Origin: Acidimicrobiales bacterium
Lineage (GTDB): Bacteria > Actinomycetota > Acidimicrobiia > Acidimicrobiales > Aldehydirespiratoraceae
Direction: 5' to 3'
Assembly: GCA_041394245.1 (NCBI GenBank)
Contig: JAWKIR010000004.1
Location: 186,001 to 250,000, forward strand
Length of the DNA stretch: 64,000 nucleotides
Both the position numbers and the translations under genes were made by a program. Position 1 is the stretch's first letter. Every line of letters begins with the position of its first letter. The notes beneath the pieces are model-generated. The model searched no databases and was not told where the DNA came from. It worked only from the letters and a program-made list of their open reading frames with translations. Shown here piece after piece: positions 44,120-52,739 of this stretch.

Positions 44120-45337
44120 TCAACCTCGCAGCTCGGCGAGCGCCGCGATCGCGGTCGCCGCGTGGACGGCCATGCCGTTGGCCATCGCCGGCTCGTGCAG
44201 CATCATCTTGTTGCTGTGGCACGCCGGGGCCTCGAGGGAGTTCTGGATGTGGTCGGGGCAGACACCGAGGAGACTCATCGCACCGGGCACCTTCTCGAGC
44301 AGGTAGCTGAAGTCCTCGGCCCCCATCACCGGGAACGGGAGTTCGAGGAAGCGGCGTTCCCCCAGGACCGCTTCGGTGACCTTCTTCACCAGCTCCACGG
44401 GCCCGGCATGGTTCACCGTGACCGGGTAACCCTTCTCGATCTCGACATCGGCCGTCGCGTTGAACGTTGCAGCCACGCTGTGGGCCACACGGGCGACGGC
44501 CAGGTGCACCTGATCGCGGGTGTGGGCCGCCATGCTGCGGATCGTGCCGGCGAGGTGGGCCTTCTCGGGAATCACGTTGGTGGTGGTGCCCGCTTCGATC
44601 TGGGTGACGGTGACGATCGCCGGTTCGAAGGCGTGGATCTCGCGCGTCACCATGGTTTGGATCGCAGTGACGATGTGGGCCGCGATCGTGACCGGATCGG
44701 TGGTGAAGTGCGGCGTCGATGCGTGGCCACCGGCCCCGTTGACGGTGATGCGAAACACGTCGGCAGCCGCCATGATCGCTCCCGCGCGTCCGGCCACGAA
44801 GCCACTCGGGCAGTTGGGCGTGATGTGGAGCGCGTAGGCGGCCTCGACCCCGTCGAGCACGCCCTCCTCGATCATCAGCGCGGCCCCGCCCATGCCCTCC
44901 TCGCCGGGTTGGAACATGAAGCGAACGGTGCCGGCGAAGTCGTCGCGACGGTTCGCGAGGATCCGGGCGGCGCCGACCAGCATGGCGGTGTGGGCATCGT
45001 GCCCGCAGGCGTGGGCGCGGCCATCGATCGTGCTGCGGAAGTCGAGGTCGGTGTCCTCGGTCATCGGGAGGGCGTCGGTGTCGGCTCGGAGCAGGACCGT
45101 CGGCCCGTCCGATGCACCCTTCAGGTCGGCCCAATAGGACGTGATCTCGCCCTCGCCCCGGTGCACCTCCAGCGGGAGGTCGGAGAGCGCGTCGCCCACC
45201 CGTCCGATCGTGATCGGGTTGGCGATGCCGAGCTCCGGTTCGCGATGGATCGCTCGCCGCAGGTCGATCACCGGGTCGAGACCGGCCTCGGCTTCCTCTC
45301 GGATCGCGGCGGCCGCCAGATTGTCCAACATCGTCAT
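44120..45337 (-). CDS. M20 family amidohydrolase (hippurate hydrolase/carboxypeptidase-like)
   Basis: A 405-residue zinc peptidase with the M20D pattern: LLRADTDALPM, the metal motif ACGHDAHTAML, FQPGEEGMGGA with the catalytic glutamates and, at the C-terminus, MGAEDFSYLLE and CHSNKM. It cleaves N-acyl amino acids or aromatic conjugates such as hippurate. ATG 45337 or the internal ATG 45331 could be used. It is convergent with the coiled-coil gene and divergent from the phosphatase gene at 45374. Confidence 0.93.
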   Translation of the reverse strand: MTMLDNLAAAAIREEAEAGLDPVIDLRRAIHREPELGIANPITIGRVGDALSDLPLEVHRGEGEITSYWADLKGASDGPTVLLRADTDALPMTEDTDLDFRSTIDGRAHACGHDAHTAMLVGAARILANRRDDFAGTVRFMFQPGEEGMGGAALMIEEGVLDGVEAAYALHITPNCPSGFVAGRAGAIMAAADVFRITVNGAGGHASTPHFTTDPVTIAAHIVTAIQTMVTREIHAFEPAIVTVTQIEAGTTTNVIPEKAHLAGTIRSMAAHTRDQVHLAVARVAHSVAATFNATADVEIEKGYPVTVNHAGPVELVKKVTEAVLGERRFLELPFPVMGAEDFSYLLEKVPGAMSLLGVCPDHIQNSLEAPACHSNKMMLHEPAMANGMAVHAATAIAALAELRG

Positions 45338-45373
45338 GGGGACAAAGCTAGACGGCGGCTACGGTGCCTGCGC

Positions 45374-46027
45374 ATGGAGCTGATCATCGTGCGTCACGGC
45401 CGCCCACACACTGCGGTCGACGTCGACGGCATCGCTGATCCCGGTCTCGACGAGATCGGGAAGTGGCAAGCCGATCGGGTTTCGGAATGGCTGGCGCACG
45501 AGGCGATCGATGCGGTGGTGACCAGCCCGAAGGCGCGCGCGATCGAGACGGTGGCGCCACTGATCGCGTCGACCGGCCACCGACACGAGGTCGTGCCCGA
45601 GTTGGACGAGGTCGATCGGTTCTCGTCGACCTACTACCCAACGGAGATCGTGCACACCCATGGCGGTGCCTACTGGGACAAGATCATGGCACAGGACTGG
45701 GACGGCCTCGGCTGGGACGATCCGGCGACGTTCCGGGCCCGCGTCGAGGCGGCGTGGGCCGATCTGATCACGAATCCGCGCGGCGAGCGGGTCGTGGTGG
45801 CGTGTCACGGCGGGGTGATCCGCATCATCCTCGGGGCCGTGGCCGGTCCCGATGTCGGGTTCTTCCCGCTCAACGTCGACTACGCGTCGATCTCTCGCGT
45901 CGAAGTCGGCGCCGGTGGCAAGCAGCGCTTCATCTCCCTCAACGAGACCGGGCACTTCGACGCCGACCGAATCGGTGTACGCGGTGTGATGAACGACGGC
46001 GGTCGAGTCGCCGACGCCTTCCACTGA
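45374..46027 (+). CDS. Histidine phosphatase family protein
   Basis: A 217-residue protein, ATG 45374. The motif LIIVRHGRPH opens it, TSPKARAIETV and VVACHGGVIRIILG follow. It shares the C-terminal pattern (ISLNETGH) and the Tyr-Pro motif with the paralogue at 14446-15054. Substrate unknown. The frame extends upstream without interruption for more than 1.7 kb, but that part is antisense to the M20 gene and is rejected. Confidence 0.87.
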   Translation: MELIIVRHGRPHTAVDVDGIADPGLDEIGKWQADRVSEWLAHEAIDAVVTSPKARAIETVAPLIASTGHRHEVVPELDEVDRFSSTYYPTEIVHTHGGAYWDKIMAQDWDGLGWDDPATFRARVEAAWADLITNPRGERVVVACHGGVIRIILGAVAGPDVGFFPLNVDYASISRVEVGAGGKQRFISLNETGHFDADRIGVRGVMNDGGRVADAFH

Positions 46028-46071
46028 GGTCGCCGCGCCGTTCCGCTCGGCCGTCACCGTCGGTCGGGTGG

Positions 46072-47016
46072 TCAGGTCGGCTCGTCGAACATCACGGGGA
46101 CTTCGACGATGTTGACCTGGCGCCCGTCCTCGGCGGAATCCTCCCAGAGGATCAGGGCGCCTAGCCCGGCCCGGTCCACCGGGCCGACCGGAACCGTGAA
46201 CTCGAAGGTTCCCCAGGTCCCGCTGCCACTCGTGGCCGTGGTGAAACCTTCGTCGAGGATCAACCCGTCGGGGTCGGTCAGCGCCCAACGGACGTTCGCC
46301 TCGAACGTGTTGGACTCGCCGCTGACCTCGAGCGGATCGCCGACGACGGCACCGGCGGCCGGGTGTTCGACCAGGATCGGTGGGCGGGCTTCGGGGATGT
46401 CGTCGCGAACGGCTCCGTTCTCGGCATCGACCTCCACGCCGTGGGTGCCGATCACGTCGCGCACCACACCGTCGATGCTGAACCGCACGGCATCGATGCC
46501 GTCGACTGCGGTGAGCGTGAACACGACCTGCGCGACCCGCAGCGTGTCGGTGAAGGCGCCCGACGGCGCTTCGAAGTCGCCCGAGAGCTCGATCGTTGCG
46601 ACGCCGTCGGTCACCGTGACGCCACCGAGCACGGTGGCGGCCGGAACCGTCGTCCCGTAGCCGGTCTCGGCCTCCAGCTCTGTCGGGCCGTCGAGCACGG
46701 CGGCGAACGCCGCTTCGGCGAGCATGTCAGGAGTCGCGTCGCCCTCGAGCTCGACCGTCCGCAGCGAGGCGACGAGCGCATCGACGACGCCGCCGGCGGC
46801 CGGCTCGCCGACCGGGGCGACGAAGTAGACGCCGACGTCGTGGGATGCGGCCGCGGGAACGGTCGAATCGGGCGGAATGGAGTCGGTCGTGGTGGGGGCG
46901 ACGGTCGATGTCGTGGTGTCGGTCGCCACATCGCCGTCATCGCCGCAGCCGGCGGCGAGCAGGGCGACGACGGCGCACGCGACGGTGAGTCTTGCGGCAA
47001 GGCGGGGGTGCAGCAC
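46072..47016 (-). CDS. Lipoprotein with GerMN and Gmad2 domains
   Basis: A 314-residue exported protein. GTG 47016 has an ideal AGGAG seven bases before it. The signal ends at the lipobox LLAAGC. A Thr/Pro linker is followed by the GerMN domain (VGVYFVAPVGEP, TAVDGIDAVRFSIDG) and the Gmad2 immunoglobulin-like domain (PILVEHPAAGAVVGDPLEVSG, ANVRWALTDPDG, TWGTFEFTVPV). These domains occur in secreted proteins acting near the cell wall. Function is not established; the protein would sit outside the membrane. Confidence 0.87.
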   Translation of the reverse strand: MLHPRLAARLTVACAVVALLAAGCGDDGDVATDTTTSTVAPTTTDSIPPDSTVPAAASHDVGVYFVAPVGEPAAGGVVDALVASLRTVELEGDATPDMLAEAAFAAVLDGPTELEAETGYGTTVPAATVLGGVTVTDGVATIELSGDFEAPSGAFTDTLRVAQVVFTLTAVDGIDAVRFSIDGVVRDVIGTHGVEVDAENGAVRDDIPEARPPILVEHPAAGAVVGDPLEVSGESNTFEANVRWALTDPDGLILDEGFTTATSGSGTWGTFEFTVPVGPVDRAGLGALILWEDSAEDGRQVNIVEVPVMFDEPT

Positions 47017-47169
47017 GATGTCTCCTCGGGTGTGGGTCGCGCTCGAAGCGGCGACCGACTCCATCCTCTTCCGTCTGCCGCAAGTCGGCCAGCGACATAG
47101 GTCCCGAGTCGCCCGCGCGGCGCGTGCGCTGGTTCGCCCAGCGGAGCGCGGCGGTCCTAGAGTCGAGCC

Positions 47170-48348
47170 ATGGCTGCTCTCGACTACATGGCGTTCGACG
47201 CCGACAACCACTACTACGAGGCGGAGGACGCGTTCATCCGTCACGTCGACCCCAAGATGCACAAGCGGTGCATGCAGTGGGGCGAGATCAACGGCCGCAA
47301 GCGACTCCTCGTCGGCGGCAAGATCAACCGGTTCATCCCCAACCCGACCTTCGATCCCATCGCGAAGCCCGGCTGTCTCGACGACTACTTCCGGGGCAAG
47401 GTCGCGAGGGACAACATCGTCGAGGCGTTCGGCGAGCTCGAGCCGATCCCGGCCGCCTACCGCGACCGCGACGCCCGCCTCGAGGTGATGGATCGCCAGA
47501 ACATGGAGTCATGCTTCATGTTTCCCACGCTCGGTGTCGGCATGGAGTCGGCGCTCGAGCACGACGTCGAGGCGATGTTGGCGGCATTTGCCGGCTTCAA
47601 CAAGTGGGTGGAGGAGGACTGGGGCCTCAACTACAAGGACCGCATCTTCACCGCCGGCTACATCACTCTCGCCGATGTCGACTGGGCGCTCGACCAGCTC
47701 GATTGGATGATCGAGCGCGACGTGCGCGTGGTCAACATGCGTCCCTCGTCGGTGCCCGACGGCAACGGGGGCCGCCGCTCGCTCGGCCATCCAGCCCATG
47801 ATCCGTTCTGGAAGAAGATGAACCAGTACGGCATCACGCTCGCAATGCATTCCGGGGACTCCGGCTACGAGTTCATGAGCGACTACTGGGGTATGACCGA
47901 CTCGTTCGAGGCCTTCCGGCAGAACGCGTTCAAGTCGCTCCTGACCTACTCGCCGATCAGCGATGCGCTTGCGTCCCTGATCGCCGAGAACGTGCTCAGC
48001 GAGCACACCAACATCCGGGTCGCGACGATCGAGACCGGCTCCGAATGGGTGCAGCCGCTCGTCAAGAAGTTCGAGAAGACCTACAAGCAGCAAAAGCACA
48101 TGTTCGCCGAGGATCCGATGGACGTGTTCCGCCGTCAGGTCTGGGTGTCGCCCTACTACGAGGACGACCTCGTCGATCTGAAGGACAAGATCGGCGCCGA
48201 GCACATGATCTTCGGTTCCGACTGGCCCCACGCGGAGGGCCTGCCCGAGCCGACCGATTTCATCGACGACCTCCAGGACTTCAGCTCCGACGAGATCGAG
48301 AAGATCATGCGCACCAACGGGTTGGCCCTCACCCAGCGAGCGGTCTGA
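47170..48348 (+). CDS. Amidohydrolase (TIM-barrel, ACMSD-like)
   Basis: A 392-residue metal-dependent hydrolase with the DNHYYE variant of the D-x-H metal motif (FDADNHYYEAE), an internal LAMHSGDSG and the acidic FGSDWPHAEGLPEP. It is related to the enzyme at 40180-41361, but the first histidine is shifted (D-N-H). The pathway cannot be read from its neighbours. It is followed, after one base, by a glutamine-amidotransferase-like gene. Confidence 0.86.
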   Translation: MAALDYMAFDADNHYYEAEDAFIRHVDPKMHKRCMQWGEINGRKRLLVGGKINRFIPNPTFDPIAKPGCLDDYFRGKVARDNIVEAFGELEPIPAAYRDRDARLEVMDRQNMESCFMFPTLGVGMESALEHDVEAMLAAFAGFNKWVEEDWGLNYKDRIFTAGYITLADVDWALDQLDWMIERDVRVVNMRPSSVPDGNGGRRSLGHPAHDPFWKKMNQYGITLAMHSGDSGYEFMSDYWGMTDSFEAFRQNAFKSLLTYSPISDALASLIAENVLSEHTNIRVATIETGSEWVQPLVKKFEKTYKQQKHMFAEDPMDVFRRQVWVSPYYEDDLVDLKDKIGAEHMIFGSDWPHAEGLPEPTDFIDDLQDFSSDEIEKIMRTNGLALTQRAV

Positions 48349-48349
48349 G

Positions 48350-49087
48350 TTGGGCCGGCCGCGGGTTCTCCTCACCCCGTGGCGGCGCACGCTCCCGACG
48401 GCGCTCGACCCGGAGTGCGATCTGCTGACGATCGCGCCCGACTACACCGATGCGGTTCGCCGTGCCGGAGGTCTGCCGATCGTCGCGGCGCACGTCGAGG
48501 GTGAGGAGATCGACGAACTCCTCGATGCGGTCGACGCGCTCCTGCTCACCGGCGGGCAGGACGTCGATCCCGAGCTCTACGGGCAGGCCAAAACGTCGAG
48601 TTGGCGGGTGGCGAGGGTTGCTGATGATTTCGACGTCGCTCTCGCTCGCGCCGCCATCGCCCGGGGACTTCCCGTGCTCGGTGTGTGTCGTGGCGCACAG
48701 GTGCTCAATGTCGCGCTCGGTGGCGACCTCCGTCAGGAGATCCAGCAGCAGGGCGGCGGCCCGCACCCGACGTACCGGGAGATGGGTCCCGATCCGAGGA
48801 GTCACCGACACGATGTCGTGGTGCGGTCCGGCACTCGGCTCGCGGCGCTCTACGCGGAAGGGCCGCTCGTGGTCAACTCACTGCATCACCAGGCGATCGG
48901 CGCTCTGGCACCCGGTCTGGTGGTCTCCGCCGTCGCCCCCGATGGTGTGGTCGAAGCAATCGAGGGGGAGAGCATCGACGTGCTGGCTGTGCAATGGCAC
49001 CCGGAGATGCTCCGGAATGAGGGTGGGGACGTGTTGTTCACCGATCTCGTCGCGCGGGCCCGGATGAGTGCGACGATGACGACGTGA
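48350..49087 (+). CDS. Class I glutamine amidotransferase-like / gamma-glutamyl hydrolase (peptidase C26)
   Basis: A 245-residue protein. The nucleophile elbow is LGVCRGAQVLNVALGG (Cys), and the catalytic His and Glu are in AVQWHPEML. VDALLLTGGQDVDPELYG is typical of the PuuD/gamma-Glu-GABA hydrolase branch. It likely releases glutamate from a gamma-glutamyl amide, as in polyamine breakdown. The start is TTG 48350, one base after the amidohydrolase stop; overlap with the next gene is GTGA. Confidence 0.88.
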   Translation: MGRPRVLLTPWRRTLPTALDPECDLLTIAPDYTDAVRRAGGLPIVAAHVEGEEIDELLDAVDALLLTGGQDVDPELYGQAKTSSWRVARVADDFDVALARAAIARGLPVLGVCRGAQVLNVALGGDLRQEIQQQGGGPHPTYREMGPDPRSHRHDVVVRSGTRLAALYAEGPLVVNSLHHQAIGALAPGLVVSAVAPDGVVEAIEGESIDVLAVQWHPEMLRNEGGDVLFTDLVARARMSATMTT

Positions 49088-49491
49088 ACGACTTCGATCT
49101 CGACACCCTCCGCATCTCCCTCCACATCCTCGCGGCCAGCGTCTGGGTGGGGGGCCAGATCGTCCTCGCCGCGCTCGTGCCCGTGCTTCGCCAGATCGGC
49201 CCCGACGCGCCCCGCCAGGCGGCCAACCGCTTCGGCCGGGTCGCCTGGCCTTTCTTCGCCCTGGCGGTGCTCACGGGGATCTGGAACCTGCTCGAGATCG
49301 ACGTGGGCGATCGCTCGACCGAATACCACGTCACCCTCGCGGTGAAACTGCTCGCCGTCGCGGTCGCCGGCACCGCCGCAGCCGTGCATTCGCTGACGCC
49401 GTCCGTGGCGGTGCGCGCCCTCACCGGCGCGTTGGGGCTGGTCGGTTCGCTCGCCGCGCTCGTGCTCGGCGTCATGCTGGTGTTCGGATGA
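49084..49491 (+). CDS. Four-helix membrane protein, CopD-like
   Basis: A 135-residue integral membrane protein with four hydrophobic segments. RISLHILAASVWVGGQIVLAA, with His and Trp in the first helix, and LAVKLLAVAVAGTAAAVHS, with Lys and His in the third, resemble CopD/DUF2269 proteins in which histidines bind haem or copper. The start is GTG 49084, overlapping the previous stop. It is followed, with ATGA overlap, by the glycosylase gene. Function is uncertain. Confidence 0.75.
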   Translation: MNDFDLDTLRISLHILAASVWVGGQIVLAALVPVLRQIGPDAPRQAANRFGRVAWPFFALAVLTGIWNLLEIDVGDRSTEYHVTLAVKLLAVAVAGTAAAVHSLTPSVAVRALTGALGLVGSLAALVLGVMLVFG

Positions 49492-50108
49492 CGCAGTGGC
49501 TCCAGACCGATGACGACGGCGTCACCCGGTGTTGGTGGCCGGGGACGGCCGACGACTATGTCGAATACCACGACCGAGAATGGGGTCGGCCGGTGGTCGA
49601 CGATGTCCGGCTGTTCGAGAAGATCTGCCTCGAGGGTTTTCAGTCGGGTCTCTCGTGGCTCACGATCCTGCGCAAGCGCGAGAACTTCCGCGCCGCGTTC
49701 GCGGGGTTCGATCCCGAGAAGGTCGCGTGCTTCGGAGAGCCCGACGTGCTGCGAATGCTCGACGACGCAGGGATCGTTCGTCATCAGGGGAAGATCCGGT
49801 CGGCGATCAACAACGCCGTGCGAGCGGTCGACCTGATCGAGGAGCGGGGCTCCCTCGCCGCCTACTTCTGGAGCTGGGAACCGACGGGGGTCGAGGGCGT
49901 CCGTACCGACGACTCGCCGGTCCCGGCCACCACGCCGACCTCGATCGCGATCGCGAAGGATCTCAAGCGACGGGGTTGGAGCTTCGTCGGGCCCACGACC
50001 GTCTACGCGTTCATGCAGGCAATGGGTCTGGTCAACGACCACATGCCGGGATGCAGCGCCGGTGTCGCCTGCGCTCGGGAGCGAACGGCGTTGGTCCGCC
50101 CGGTCTGA
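49488..50108 (+). CDS. tag: DNA-3-methyladenine glycosylase I
   Basis: A 206-residue repair enzyme that excises 3-methyladenine. The zinc-binding residues are visible as the Cys in RCWWPG, His in YHDREWG, and His/Cys in NDHMPGCSAG. The active-site stretches CLEGFQSGLSWLTILRKREN and FVGPTTVYAFMQAMGLVNDH match Tag closely. Length is close to the E. coli protein. It overlaps the upstream membrane protein and ends 55 bases before the glycosyltransferase-like gene. Confidence 0.96.
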   Translation: MTQWLQTDDDGVTRCWWPGTADDYVEYHDREWGRPVVDDVRLFEKICLEGFQSGLSWLTILRKRENFRAAFAGFDPEKVACFGEPDVLRMLDDAGIVRHQGKIRSAINNAVRAVDLIEERGSLAAYFWSWEPTGVEGVRTDDSPVPATTPTSIAIAKDLKRRGWSFVGPTTVYAFMQAMGLVNDHMPGCSAGVACARERTALVRPV

Positions 50109-50147
50109 AGGGGGGCTGTTCGGCCGATTGCGTCGCGGTGATCGGTT

Positions 50148-50156
50148 GGTACTCTC
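50148..50156 (+). promoter_or_regulatory. Leaderless-type -10 element before the glycosyltransferase-like gene
   Basis: TACTCT (50150-50155) sits 8 bases upstream of the GTG at 50164, too close for a ribosome site, implying a nearly leaderless transcript. The same GGTACTCTC 9-mer precedes the GTG at 43336 at the same distance. Confidence 0.4.
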
Positions 50157-50163
50157 GGTCCTC

Positions 50164-51141
50164 GTGCAGGAGTCGGACCTCGTCTTCAATCTGGTGTGGA
50201 CGGGCGGCGTCTATCGATACCTGCGCTACTTCGTGTTCAGCCTGCTCGACCAGACGCAGTGCCGATTCCGTTTCATCGCGAACAATTGCACGCCCGATTC
50301 CGTTCGCGAGATGCAGACCTTCGCCGCGGCTACCGACCGCATCGTCGAGGTGGTCGTGCTCGACGTCGCGCGGATGGTCCCCCACGGGACGGCGCTCGAC
50401 CCGATCTTCGACGGTCGCGACGACGGCGATCTCTTCTGCTTCATCGATGTCGACATCAAGGCCACGCGTCCGTTCCTCGCCGACTTCGCCGCCGCGACGG
50501 CCACACATGATGTGGTGACGTCCGGTGTCGAGGTGTGGACCGACGTCAACACCCTCGCGGCCGACGAGGTGGGTGTCGGCGGGCGCCACTTCTACGCACA
50601 CGACGGGTTCGTGTTCGGCAGCCCGCACATGGCGATCTATCGCAAGGCGATCGTTCGGGAGACGTTCGAGAAGTGGGGGATCCGCTTCCACTGCGGAGGG
50701 AAGACCGAGATGTCGTCCGCCGCCTGGGCGACCCTGGAGCGGATGGGAAAGGCCTACATCGCCTACGACACCGCGAAGGTGCTCAACATCCTCCTCCAGG
50801 CCGACGGGCATTCGTTGACCCATCAGGAACACGATGCGTTGGTGCACATCGGCGGGCTGTCGCACTATCTCGCACCGCCGCAGTTCGACTTTGCGACCGA
50901 TGTGACAAGTGGCGACATCGAGGGTGAACCGATGTGGACGACGTATGGCGGTGTCGAGTTGCGGGCCGCGGTGGCGCGGTTCACCGCGATGATGCTGAAG
51001 GAGTTGGCCGCCGGCCGTCGCGCACCCTCCATCCCGGATGGGCTCGACGACGACACGACGGGCAAGCTCGAACTCGTGCGAACCGAGGTGATCACGATGG
51101 TCGAGGACGCGGCGCCGTGGCTGGAGTTGACCGGTGGGTGA
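50164..51141 (+). CDS. Glycosyltransferase-like protein (GT-A fold), unknown acceptor
   Basis: A 325-residue protein starting GTG 50164. FCFIDVDIKATRPFL has the D-x-D pattern of GT-A enzymes, following nucleotide-binding-like strands (FRFIANNCTP, VVVLDVARMVPHG). HFYAHDGFVFGSPHMAIYRK suggests a metal/acceptor loop. A Leu-rich helical C-terminal region follows. It lacks the family-wide signatures I know, so assignment rests on the D-x-D and on the next gene: a sulfotransferase overlapping it by eight bases, which suggests joint work on a sulfated surface glycan. Confidence 0.55.
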   Translation: MQESDLVFNLVWTGGVYRYLRYFVFSLLDQTQCRFRFIANNCTPDSVREMQTFAAATDRIVEVVVLDVARMVPHGTALDPIFDGRDDGDLFCFIDVDIKATRPFLADFAAATATHDVVTSGVEVWTDVNTLAADEVGVGGRHFYAHDGFVFGSPHMAIYRKAIVRETFEKWGIRFHCGGKTEMSSAAWATLERMGKAYIAYDTAKVLNILLQADGHSLTHQEHDALVHIGGLSHYLAPPQFDFATDVTSGDIEGEPMWTTYGGVELRAAVARFTAMMLKELAAGRRAPSIPDGLDDDTTGKLELVRTEVITMVEDAAPWLELTGG

Positions 51142-51835
51142 CGGCCCGACGACCGATCGTCCGTTCTTCTTCGTTCACGTCATGAAGACGGCGGGGATGA
51201 CGTTCAATGCGCACATCCACAACAACTTTGCACGGGCCGCGATCTATCCCGGTGCCGATGACCTGACCGGGGTCGACTACTGGGTCGTGGATCGGCTTCG
51301 TGAGGCAGTGCGGACACGTCGGCACGAGATCCGGCTCTGGCACGGCCACTTCCCCTACTTCGTGACCGATCTCGTACCGGAGTCGATCACGCTCTCCGTC
51401 TTGCGTGAGCCCGTCGCGCGCACCATCTCTCTGATCGATCAACACCGCCGACTGCAGGCACCCGAGAAGACGATCGAGGAGATCTACGAAGACCCCCTGG
51501 TCTTCAGCCGAACGATCCTCGACCACCAGACGAAGATCTTCTCGATGGCAGAGTCCGACAACATCAACGCGTGGACCCAGTCGATCGATGTCGACGAGGC
51601 CCGTCTCGAAGCGGCGAAGGCCCGGCTCGGCGAGATCGACGTGCTCGGCTTCCAGGAGACCTTCGACGAGTTCCTCGCCACCCTCGACATGCGTTGGGGT
51701 TGGCGCATCGAGCCGGTCGACCGGGTGAACTCCGCCGACGAGAAGCCGGTGGTGTCGGAGTCCTTTCGGCAACGCATCATCGACGACAATCGGTTCGACA
51801 TGGAGCTCTACGAATTCGCACGGTCGAACTTCTGA
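51134..51835 (+). CDS. Sulfotransferase family protein
   Basis: A 233-residue protein. The PAPS-binding loop is FFFVHVMKTAGMTF (HxxKTAG variant) and the 3'-phosphate site is SVLREPVARTISLI, as in carbohydrate sulfotransferases of the heparan 2-O-sulfotransferase type. It would transfer sulfate from PAPS to a sugar hydroxyl. GTG 51134 overlaps the preceding glycosyltransferase-like gene. No PAPS synthesis gene is in the window. Confidence 0.82.
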   Translation: MGDGPTTDRPFFFVHVMKTAGMTFNAHIHNNFARAAIYPGADDLTGVDYWVVDRLREAVRTRRHEIRLWHGHFPYFVTDLVPESITLSVLREPVARTISLIDQHRRLQAPEKTIEEIYEDPLVFSRTILDHQTKIFSMAESDNINAWTQSIDVDEARLEAAKARLGEIDVLGFQETFDEFLATLDMRWGWRIEPVDRVNSADEKPVVSESFRQRIIDDNRFDMELYEFARSNF

Positions 51836-51854
51836 CCACCGGTAGCGTGCGGCA

Positions 51855-52739
51855 GTGACCGCCACGGCCCTGCGCCCCGAAGACGCACCGTTCGCCCCGC
51901 TCGATTGGGGCTTCGTGTTCGGCGCAGCGTCCATCTGGGGCGGTTCGTTCCTCTTCATGGCCATCGGACTCGACGCCTTCGAGCCGGGAGTCGTGACGCT
52001 GCTACGAGTCGTCTTCGGCGGGCTCGCACTCCTGGCACTGCCGGGTTCCCGCGTGGCGGTTCCCAGGGAGGACCTTCCGAAGATCGCACTCCTCGGTGTG
52101 ACCTGGATGGCCTTCCCGCTCACGATGTTCCCGATCGCGCAACAGTGGATCGACTCTTCGGTCGCCGGAATGCTCAACGCGGCGATGCCGCTGTTGACCG
52201 TCTTGATCTCGTGGTCCGTCTTCCACACGCCGACCGGTCCCCGACGGCTCTTCGGGGTCGGTGTCGGCCTGATCGGCATCCTGCTCATCAGTGTGCCGGA
52301 GGCATCGACCGCGGGAACGAACGCGATCGGCGTCGGTCTCGTCGTGCTCGCCGTCGCCTCCTACGGGGTCGCCGTCAACATCGCCGGACCCCTCCAGCAA
52401 CGTCATGGTTCGTTGCCCGTGATCGCTCGAGCGCTCGCGGTCGCCACCGTGCTCACCCTTCCCTACGGCCTCGCCGGGATCCCGGCGTCAACCTTTGCGT
52501 GGGACTCGCTGATCGCCTGTGTCGTGGTGGGTGCCGGAGGGACCGGTATCGCGTTCCTCTTCGCGGCGAACCTCAGCGGCCGCGTGGGTGCGGTGCGAGC
52601 ATCTCTGGTGACCTACGTGATCCCGATCATCTCGATCGGGCTCGGGGTGATCTTCCGCGACGAGACGGTCACCGTCGCGGCGATCATCGGGACCGGCATC
52701 GTGTTGTTCGGCGCCTATCTCTCCAGCCGGGTCGACTGA
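51855..52739 (+). CDS. DMT-superfamily transporter (EamA domains)
   Basis: A 294-residue protein with ten hydrophobic segments in two EamA halves; the first contains FGAASIWGGSFLFMAIG and the second a mirrored TGIAFLFAANLSGRVGAVRASL. It is probably a metabolite exporter. The start is GTG 51855, 19 bases after the sulfotransferase stop. The substrate is not readable. The stop is immediately adjacent to the convergent epimerase stop. Confidence 0.9.
   Translation: MTATALRPEDAPFAPLDWGFVFGAASIWGGSFLFMAIGLDAFEPGVVTLLRVVFGGLALLALPGSRVAVPREDLPKIALLGVTWMAFPLTMFPIAQQWIDSSVAGMLNAAMPLLTVLISWSVFHTPTGPRRLFGVGVGLIGILLISVPEASTAGTNAIGVGLVVLAVASYGVAVNIAGPLQQRHGSLPVIARALAVATVLTLPYGLAGIPASTFAWDSLIACVVVGAGGTGIAFLFAANLSGRVGAVRASLVTYVIPIISIGLGVIFRDETVTVAAIIGTGIVLFGAYLSSRVD

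Noticed and set aside
43583..45373. 5' part of the long plus frame ending at 46027
   Set aside because: It runs antisense to the M20 gene and in another frame of the coiled-coil gene; true gene starts at 45374.
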